From assembly GCA_964606855.1 (NCBI GenBank), contig CAZSHM010000024.1, positions 1 to 27,002 on the forward strand: 27,002 bases of DNA, given 5' to 3'. Positions 1 to 5,563 of the stretch are shown piece by piece; the first letter of the stretch is position 1; each line of letters begins with the position of its first letter. The notes beneath the pieces were generated by a model. The model did no database searches, had not been told where the DNA came from, and worked only from the letters and a program-made list of their open reading frames with translations. The DNA comes from UBA7185 sp964606855 (GTDB lineage: Bacteria > Bacillota > Peptococcia > Peptococcales > Peptococcaceae). A program made the position numbers and the translations under genes.

Positions 1-159
1 GGAGACGGCTCCGCCGGGATTCTTTTGCCCGGGCGACGGATGCACGCCGGGAGTGGGAGGACCCTGCTTTGCGTTTCTCCTGTCCGCTGGCGCTGCGCGC
101 CGGGCAGGACCGCGTACGACAAACCTTTTCCGCGGATCTGCGTCTGCGGCAACTTGCCT

Positions 160-187
160 GAAATTGCGAAATATATTTGCAAATTTC
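160..187. repeat. 28-base near-palindrome at the fakA promoter
   Basis: The arms read GAAATT and AATTTC around a self-complementary AAATATATTT core, each separated from the core by three unmatched bases (22 of 28 positions match the reverse complement). It overlaps the -35 element of the proposed fakA promoter, which is where a repressor or activator site would be expected. It does not resemble the FapR operator as I recall it. The stretch is AT-rich in a GC-rich window, so some of the symmetry could be promoter composition. Confidence 0.5.
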
Positions 188-205
188 TACGGAATCATGT
201 ATCAT
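177..205 (+). promoter_or_regulatory. Predicted sigma-A promoter of fakA
   Basis: TTGCAA (177-182) and TATCAT (200-205) are separated by exactly 17 bases, close to TTGACA/TATAAT. Transcription would start near 212, giving a leader of about 34 bases before the GTG start at 246, with GAGGAGG at 231-237 as ribosome binding site. The rest of 1-245 shows no convincing gene. The short open frame at 25-282 overlaps fakA and resembles nothing I know. Confidence 0.65.
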
Positions 206-245
206 TAAGAGATGAAGTGATCGCTAGAGCGAGGAGGAGCTTGCC

Positions 246-1886
246 GTGGAGCATAGATCGATTGACGGAACACTGCTTATGAATATGATATTGGCCGGAG
301 CGGACAGGTTGAATACGGACAAGGCGTCCATCGACAGCCTGAACGTGTTTCCCGTGCCGGACGGGGACACGGGCACCAACATGTCCCTGACACTCGATTC
401 GGTGGCGCGTTTCCTGGGCCAGATCCCGGAGGACGAACGGACAGTGGCGAAAGTGGCGGACCGTATGGCCTACGGGGCGCTGATGGGCGCGCGCGGCAAC
501 TCCGGCGTCATCCTCTCGCAGATTCTGGACGGCATCGCCAAGGTGTTCACCGACAAGGGGGACACCGCCGATGCCAGATGCTTTGTGGACGGCTTCGCGG
601 GCGGGGTGAAATCCGCATACAAGGCGGTGGTCAAGCCGATGGAGGGCACGATCCTCACGGTCTGCCGGGAGGCGAGCGCGTATCTGTCGTCGGTCTACAC
701 CGACGCGTTCACGGTCGAGGACTGCCTGCGCGCCTATCTGGAGGAAGGGCGCCGCAGTTTGGAGCGCACGCCGGAAAGCCTGCCGGTGCTCAAGCAGGCG
801 GGGGTGGTGGATGCCGGCGCCAAAGGACTGCTGGTGATCGTGGAGGGCATGCTCTCCGGACTCAGCGGCGAGCAGACTTTTACTGCGGCTGCGCAGCAGG
901 AGGCCGCCATCGTCAATGACTATCCGGAATTTCATATCCATCCGGAAGAGATCACCTTTCAGTACTGCACGGAACTGATCGTCCGCGGCGAAACGCTGGT
1001 GGATGCCGATGCCGCGAGGGCATATCTGGGCGAACTCGGCGACTGTGTGCTGGTGGTCAGCACGGGCAATATCACAAAGGTGCATGTGCACACGAATCAT
1101 CCGGGCAAAGTGCTGGAGTACTTCTGTGCCTTCGGGGATCTGCACGATATCAAAATCGATAATCTGGTCGCCCAGAGTCAAAAAAATTTCCAGGCCGCGT
1201 CGGATGCGGCGGACGCGGCTTTGCCGAAGCATCTGGCGGTCGTGGCGGTCAGTGCCGGAGACGGACTGGACGAGATCTTCCGCAGCCTGGGCGTGGATTT
1301 TGTCATCACCGGCGGGCAGACGATGAACCCCAGCACGGAAGATTTTCTGCGCGCGGTCGAGCAGGTGCATGCCGAGGGCGTGCTGCTTTTGCCCAACAAC
1401 AAAAATATTATCCTGGCGGCGGAGCAGGCCGCCAAGATGAGTGCGGCCGTCGAGGTCCGGGTCGTGGCCAGCCGCAGCATTCCGCAGGGCATCACGGCGC
1501 TGATGGCCTATGATGACGCACAGAGCTTGGAGGAAAATGCCGAGAACATGACCGAGGCCCTGCAGCATGTGCGCTCCGCCGAGGTGACGCACGCGGTGCG
1601 CGACACCTCCATCGACACATTTTCCATCCGCGAAGGGCAGCTCCTGGGCATTGTGGACGGAAAAATCCGCGCGGTGGGAGAGGAACTGCAGCAGCTCATC
1701 TACGACACCTTGGACGCCATGGAGATGGAGACGGCGGAGCTGGTGACGCTCTACTACGGTGCCGACGTTTCCGAGGACGCCGCTGACGCGCTGGTGGAGC
1801 GCTTGGCGCAGCGCTATGCGGATGTCGAGTTTGAGGCTTACAGCGGGGGGCAGGCGGTGTACGACTATCTGATCTCTGTCGAGTAG
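246..1886 (+). CDS. fakA: Fatty acid kinase catalytic subunit FakA (DAK2/YloV family)
   Basis: This is a 546-residue protein of the YloV/FakA family, close to the usual length of about 550. With a fatty-acid-carrying FakB (DegV) partner, FakA phosphorylates exogenous fatty acids to acyl-phosphates for phospholipid synthesis. The N-terminal DhaL-type ATP domain is clear: NVFPVPDGDTGTNM at residues 33-46 supplies the Mg-binding aspartates (D39, D41), and GARGNSG at 81-87 is the nucleotide loop. The C-terminal half matches the family's second domain. The start is GTG at 246, eight bases after GAGGAGG. In many Bacillota an Asp23/YloU gene lies directly upstream; none is visible here, and fakA has its own promoter. 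The terminator at 1959-2002 ends the unit. No fakB gene is in the window. Confidence 0.93.
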   Translation: MEHRSIDGTLLMNMILAGADRLNTDKASIDSLNVFPVPDGDTGTNMSLTLDSVARFLGQIPEDERTVAKVADRMAYGALMGARGNSGVILSQILDGIAKVFTDKGDTADARCFVDGFAGGVKSAYKAVVKPMEGTILTVCREASAYLSSVYTDAFTVEDCLRAYLEEGRRSLERTPESLPVLKQAGVVDAGAKGLLVIVEGMLSGLSGEQTFTAAAQQEAAIVNDYPEFHIHPEEITFQYCTELIVRGETLVDADAARAYLGELGDCVLVVSTGNITKVHVHTNHPGKVLEYFCAFGDLHDIKIDNLVAQSQKNFQAASDAADAALPKHLAVVAVSAGDGLDEIFRSLGVDFVITGGQTMNPSTEDFLRAVEQVHAEGVLLLPNNKNIILAAEQAAKMSAAVEVRVVASRSIPQGITALMAYDDAQSLEENAENMTEALQHVRSAEVTHAVRDTSIDTFSIREGQLLGIVDGKIRAVGEELQQLIYDTLDAMEMETAELVTLYYGADVSEDAADALVERLAQRYADVEFEAYSGGQAVYDYLISVE

Positions 1887-1958
1887 GAGGGCGCGTCCCG
1901 ATCCTTCCCAAGCCGCCTGACAGCATAAGCGGCTTTTTGCCGCAAAAAAACTAAACAG

Positions 1959-2003
1959 AAAAGCTGCAGAGACAGGTTCGTATCGTCTCTGCAGCTTTTT
2001 TTA
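1959..2003 (+). terminator. Intrinsic terminator after fakA
   Basis: A perfect 15-base-pair stem (1959-1973 with 1985-1999, core GCTGCAGAGAC / GTCTCTGCAGC) has an 11-base loop and runs into a T tract. Because the left arm starts with A residues, it may also stop the convergent hydG transcript coming from the right. Confidence 0.92.
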
Positions 2004-2113
2004 CGGGATTTTCGTGTGGCACAGGCCTGTGCGGCGTGGAAAATTTTTGAAAAACCGCCGCGGTCCGACCCTGCAGTTCCTTGCGCGAACTGGAAGTATA
2101 TGCTAAATTTTCC

Positions 2114-3529
2114 TCAGAAGCGGAAGTCCCGCTCGCCCGCCTCGATTTTCTTGAGATTCTCGGCGCACAGCTTTGCCGTGGCCGGGTTGGGGATCCTGGA
2201 GAGCTGCTCCCGGATCACCCGCTCCCCGACGGCCTTGGTGTCGGGGGAAGCGTAGTCCTCCAGGTATTCTTTCAGCGTCATCAGCGCGTTGGGGTGGCAG
2301 AAGTTTTGGATCTGCCCCGTCTTGGCGAAATGCATGAAACGGTCGCCGGTGCGGCCGGCGCGGTAGCAGGCGGTGCAGAAACTGGGCACGTAGCCGATGC
2401 GCAGAAGCCAGTTGATCACCTCGTCCAGGCTGCGCGTGTCGCTGACGTCAAATTGTACGGTGTCCTCGGGGCGGATCTCCTCGGTGTAGCCGCCCACGCT
2501 GGTGCGGGAACCGCCGGAAATCTGCGAGATGCCGAGATCCAGGACGCGTTCTCTGGATTTCTGCGATTCGCGCGTGGAGACGATCATGCCGGTGTAGGGT
2601 ACGGCGATGCGCAGCACCGCGACGATCTTGGCGAAGGTGTCGTCGTCGATCGCGTTGCTGAAGGTGCTGGGGTCGATGTCGTCCGCCGGGCAGATGCGCG
2701 GCACGCTGATCGTGTGCGGTCCCACGCCGTAGACGGCCTCCAGATGCTCCGCGTGCATGAGGATGCCCACGAAATCGTAGCGATACAGGTTGAGGCCGAA
2801 GAGCACGCCGCAGCCGACGTCGTCGATGCCGCCCTGCATGGCGCGGTCCATGGCCTCGGTGTGGTAGGCGTAGTCGGATTTCGGCCCGAAGGGGTGCAGC
2901 TGCTCGTAGCTCTCCTTGTTATAGGTTTCCTGAAAGAGAATGTAGGTGCCGATGCCGGCCTCCTTGAGCTTGCGGTAATTCTCCACCGTGGTGGCGGCGA
3001 TGTTGACATTGACACGGCGGATGGCGCCGTTCTTGTGCTTTACGCTGTAGACCGCGTCGATGCAGTCCAGAATATATTCGATCGGGTTGTTGTAGGGATC
3101 CTCCCCGGCTTCCAGCGCCAGCCGCTTGTGTCCCATATCTTGCAGGGCGGTGACTTCGGCGATGACTTCCTCGCGGGTCAGTTTCTTGCGGGGGATGTGC
3201 TTGTTCGGTCCGTGGTAGGGACAGTAGACACAGCCGTTGACACAGTAGTTGGAGAGATAGAGCGGCGCGAAGAGCACAATGCGGTCGCCGTAGATCTCCT
3301 GCTTGATTTTTTTTGCCAGCGTGAACAGTTTCTCGTTGAGTTCCGGGATGTCGCACTCCAGGAGTACGGCGGCCTCGCGGTGTCCCAGTCCCTTGCAGTC
3401 CGCGGCCCGCTCGATCAGCCCCTCGATCAGCGCGTAGTTGTGTTTATTCTCCTCGGCGTAGGCCAGCGTGTCGCGAATTTCGCGGTCGTCGATGAACTCG
3501 GTGGCGACGGTGGATTTTGGATCATACAT
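2114..3529 (-). CDS. hydG: [FeFe] hydrogenase H-cluster radical SAM maturase HydG
   Basis: HydG cleaves tyrosine by radical SAM chemistry and builds the Fe-CO-CN synthon of the [FeFe]-hydrogenase H-cluster. The 471-residue protein has the family's usual length. C96, C100 and C103 form the CX3CX2C radical SAM motif (CVNGCVYC). The C-terminal CX2CX22C motif that holds the second, 'dangler' iron cluster is intact at C385, C388 and C411, which separates HydG from the related tyrosine lyase ThiH. AAGGAGG lies eight bases before the ATG. It follows hydE by about 100 bases in the same direction. hydF, usually needed with hydE and hydG, is not adjacent: the next gene downstream is the convergent fakA. 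Confidence 0.96.
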   Translation of the reverse strand: MYDPKSTVATEFIDDREIRDTLAYAEENKHNYALIEGLIERAADCKGLGHREAAVLLECDIPELNEKLFTLAKKIKQEIYGDRIVLFAPLYLSNYCVNGCVYCPYHGPNKHIPRKKLTREEVIAEVTALQDMGHKRLALEAGEDPYNNPIEYILDCIDAVYSVKHKNGAIRRVNVNIAATTVENYRKLKEAGIGTYILFQETYNKESYEQLHPFGPKSDYAYHTEAMDRAMQGGIDDVGCGVLFGLNLYRYDFVGILMHAEHLEAVYGVGPHTISVPRICPADDIDPSTFSNAIDDDTFAKIVAVLRIAVPYTGMIVSTRESQKSRERVLDLGISQISGGSRTSVGGYTEEIRPEDTVQFDVSDTRSLDEVINWLLRIGYVPSFCTACYRAGRTGDRFMHFAKTGQIQNFCHPNALMTLKEYLEDYASPDTKAVGERVIREQLSRIPNPATAKLCAENLKKIEAGERDFRF

Positions 3530-3632
3530 GGGAAAAACCTCCTTGCTGAAAGTATTTTGTCAGCTGCCTGAAAAGGCCTTTTTCTAAATAACAGATCATA
3601 TCCGCGCCCGGCTGCGATGCGCAGCGCCGCGC

Positions 3633-4697
3633 TCAGGCTCCGAAGCCGGGGCGCACGCTGTGTCCTTGATCCAGGGCTACAGTTCGGCCCTCCGCCTCCA
3701 CCAGCCGGACAATCGAGGCCCGCGCCTCCACGATGGAGCCGGGCAGAGCGACCTTCCCCGGATAGATCTGGTAGAGGCTGCGGAACTCCTGCGGGCTCAC
3801 GTTGGGCATGATGACGTTGGCACCGGCCCGCAGCGCCAGTTCCCGCCCATTGGGATGGAGACTGGCCAGAGACGTGGTGGCGGGCAGGAGCAGCCAAGGC
3901 ATATAGAGCCGCGCTGTCGCCACCATTTTCAGCGTCATGGCGACGCTGCCGGCCGCGGCGCGTCCGAGCGGCGTCTGTCCGTGCGGGATGAACGGGCCCA
4001 TGCCGCTCATGTCGATCTGCATTTCCTTCATCAGCTGCAGATCCCGCGCCAGGGTCTCCACGGTCTGCCCGGGCAGGCCGATCATGCATCCGGAGCCCAC
4101 CTGGTAGCCCAGCTCTTTCAGCCAGCGCTGGCATTGGAGACGATCCTCCAGTGTGTGACCGGGCCGGATGGCGCGGTAGAGGACAGGATCCGCCGTCTCC
4201 TGCTTGATGAGATAGCGGTCCGCGCCGGCTTCCCGCCACAGCTGGTAATCCGCGTAGCTGCGCTCCCCGCAGGAGATCGTGACGGCCACGTCCAGCTTTT
4301 TGATCTCGCGCGTCAGCTCCGCGATCCACTCCGCCGGGATCCCCGGATCCTCGCCGCTCTGCAGCACGAGCGTGCGGTAGCCCGCCTCCGCCGCGGACTT
4401 GGCGGTATCCAGAATCTGCTGTGTGTTCAGCCGGTAGCGCCCGATTTCACGGTTCGCGGCGCGCAGACCGCAGTAGCAGCAGAGCTGGCTGCAGTGGTTG
4501 GAAAACTCGATGATGCCGCGCAGGTGCACCGCGTCCCCCACTGTTTTCCTCCGCACCTGATCCGCGGCGGCCATCAGCTGCGGCAGCTGTGCGTCGGGCA
4601 GAGAGAGGAGGAAAATCAACTCTTCCGGCTGAAGATTGTGATCGGCGACGGCCTTCTCCAGCAATGCGGAGAGATCCCGTGCCGCCGCGGCGCTCAT
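3633..4697 (-). CDS. hydE: [FeFe] hydrogenase H-cluster radical SAM maturase HydE
   Basis: HydE is a radical SAM enzyme that acts on the HydG-made Fe(CO)2(CN)-cysteine synthon during assembly of the H-cluster. The 354 residues match the family length. C69, C73 and C76 give the CX3CX2C cluster motif (CSQLCCYC), followed by the triosephosphate-isomerase-barrel region. The YPGK motif near the C-terminus is typical of the family. The C-terminal third has no cysteines, so the optional second cluster of some HydE proteins is absent. The ATG overlaps the stop of the upstream regulator gene (ATGA), so the two are translationally coupled. BioB is the main look-alike, but the hydG neighbour and the TM1266-like gene settle the call. 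Confidence 0.94.
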   Translation of the reverse strand: MSAAAARDLSALLEKAVADHNLQPEELIFLLSLPDAQLPQLMAAADQVRRKTVGDAVHLRGIIEFSNHCSQLCCYCGLRAANREIGRYRLNTQQILDTAKSAAEAGYRTLVLQSGEDPGIPAEWIAELTREIKKLDVAVTISCGERSYADYQLWREAGADRYLIKQETADPVLYRAIRPGHTLEDRLQCQRWLKELGYQVGSGCMIGLPGQTVETLARDLQLMKEMQIDMSGMGPFIPHGQTPLGRAAAGSVAMTLKMVATARLYMPWLLLPATTSLASLHPNGRELALRAGANVIMPNVSPQEFRSLYQIYPGKVALPGSIVEARASIVRLVEAEGRTVALDQGHSVRPGFGA

Positions 4698-4963
4698 GGC
4701 TGCTCCTCCGGCACGGTGTAATTGCTCAGGGCGGAGCGCACCATAATGCCTTTGAGACTGCCGAGTTTTCCGGTCAGCGCACCGATCTCGTCGTTGCTGC
4801 CCTCGATGATCAGCACGATCACGTTGACCGCGCCGAGATGGGGAACGCCCATGCGCCCGACAATCAGTTCGCCGTACTCGCTGAGCAGCGCGTTGAGCGC
4901 GGGCGCACTGCTCTTATCCTCCACGATGATGCCGATAAAACCGATTCGTTTCTCCATTCGCAT
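4694..4963 (-). CDS. TM1266-like iron-only hydrogenase system regulator (ACT-like)
   Basis: This 89-residue protein begins MEKRIGFIGIIVEDK after a short leader and matches the small TM1266 family, often encoded beside hydE/hydG and named putative regulator of the iron-only hydrogenase system. Members are ACT-like, similar to the ligand-binding half of NikR, and have no DNA-binding domain of their own; their role is inferred from context. Two starts are possible: ATG at 4963 with GGAGG five bases upstream, or the next ATG at 4957, which gives the family-like N-terminus. It is the first gene of the hyd unit and overlaps hydE by four bases. What it senses is unknown. Confidence 0.82.
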   Translation of the reverse strand: MRMEKRIGFIGIIVEDKSSAPALNALLSEYGELIVGRMGVPHLGAVNVIVLIIEGSNDEIGALTGKLGSLKGIMVRSALSNYTVPEEQP

Positions 4964-5112
4964 TCACTCCTCCCAATGGATCCAGCAGAGTATTTCTCCC
5001 AGACACGTTCCGTCTTCTGCGCAGCATCTTCCAAAAGGATCGGCTCCCAGGGCATTTTTCTGAAACCGTCCGGAACGGCCTGGCAGACCCGCTTTTTCGA
5101 TCCCTTGCCTTG

Positions 5113-5139
5113 AAAAACTCGTTCCAAAAAACTCGTTCC
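5113..5139. repeat. Tandem 13/14-base direct repeat
   Basis: The unit AAAAACTCGTTCC occurs twice head to tail (5113-5125 and, with one extra A, 5126-5139). It lies about 150 bases upstream of the hyd start. It could be a paired binding site or simple slippage; no known motif is recognised. Confidence 0.75.
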
Positions 5140-5252
5140 AACAGGATACGCGCCCGGAAAATGCGGTCCGTCGCGGCGTTTCGAGACAGAAACGGTTTGC
5201 AAGCCTGTCCGCTTGTGTCCGTTTGACCGCGCGCTTTACAGAAGGCGGAGCA

Positions 5253-5283
5253 ATAAAAAAACCGTACCCTCTGGGGATACGGG
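5253..5283 (-). terminator. Intrinsic terminator on minus strand upstream of hyd genes
   Basis: Read on the minus strand, CCGTA(TC)CCC, a three-base loop region and GGGTACGG form an eight-pair hairpin with a two-base bulge, followed directly by seven T residues. It lies 230-260 bases downstream of the minus-strand promoter at 5519-5547 and about 290 bases before the first hyd gene. It can therefore only end a short RNA or attenuate the hyd transcript. Confidence 0.75.
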
Positions 5284-5512
5284 AAACATCTGCGGCCGCG
5301 TGCCGTCCTGTGTGCGGACGATGCGCGCCGGGCGGGACGCGGAGAAATCTCCGCCATCCGCGGGCCTTTCTTCCCCGTCCCTCAGAGCAAACCGCGCTCC
5401 TTGGTTTAGGTATCCTGCCTCGATGGATGAATTTGTGCTGCGATTCCGGAGCGGAACACAAGCGATCGGCGCGCTTGCCCTGGCCCGTGCGCAAATCGAA
5501 TTGCTTCCGCCT
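5255..5512 (-). ncRNA. Candidate small RNA or attenuated hyd leader (about 250 bases)
   Basis: The segment is bounded by a near-consensus promoter and an intrinsic terminator on the same strand and carries no gene. Possible hairpins, in transcript order, are CAAGCG/CGCTTG (5477-5459), TTCCG/CGGAA (5456-5444), GGGACG/CGTCCC (5381-5334) enclosing GCGGAG/CTCCGC (5354-5339), and a long stem with CGTCC/GGACG at its tip (5327-5297). I checked by eye for 6S, SRP RNA, tmRNA, RNase P, T-box, SAM, FMN and cobalamin signatures and recognised none. GC-rich DNA folds easily, so the hairpins alone are weak evidence. The promoter-terminator pair is the main argument. Confidence 0.45.
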
Positions 5513-5518
5513 GTCTCC

Positions 5519-5547
5519 AGTATAAAGGAATCTTCGCTTTTTGTAAA
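5519..5547 (-). promoter_or_regulatory. Predicted sigma-A promoter reading toward the hyd genes
   Basis: On the minus strand TTTACA (5547-5542) and TATACT (5524-5519) are 17 bases apart; each differs from consensus by one base. The predicted start is near 5512. It lies immediately upstream of, and divergent from, the comEC ribosome site, so it may share control with comEC. Confidence 0.7.
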
Positions 5548-5563
5548 GGGGGGGAGTAGAAAA

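Larger units (their letters stand above)
4964..5563. other. 600-base gene-free region between hyd operon and comEC
   Basis: I see no credible gene on either strand: open frames through it are long only because the DNA is GC-rich, and they lack ribosome sites or recognisable protein. It holds a 13/14-base tandem repeat (5113-5139), a minus-strand intrinsic terminator (5255-5282), several hairpins (5297-5477), a good minus-strand promoter (5519-5547) and the comEC ribosome site (about 5548-5555). No other promoter of comparable quality faces the hyd genes. Confidence 0.7.

Noticed and set aside
1929..1943. GCGGC-TTTTT-GCCGC hairpin just after fakA
   Set aside because: Followed by A residues, not T, on the plus strand and poorly placed on the minus strand; the true terminator is 1959-2002.
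2081..3571. 496-residue plus-strand open frame opposite hydG
   Set aside because: Val/Gly/Asp/Ala-rich antisense shadow; hydG on the other strand has all catalytic motifs.
3567..3586. GCCT-GAAA-AGGC followed by CTTTTTC between hydE and hydG
   Set aside because: Only four base pairs, and on the strand opposite to transcription; too weak for a terminator.
5548..5560. GGGGAGTAG, resembling the start of a yybP-ykoY (manganese) riboswitch
   Set aside because: It lies immediately before the comEC ATG with no room for the aptamer, and works better as the ribosome binding region.
5213..5563. Upstream extension of the comEC frame by 117 residues
   Set aside because: The extension has no membrane or family features, no ribosome site at 5213, and crosses a minus-strand promoter and terminator. 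ATG 5564 has a strong ribosome site.
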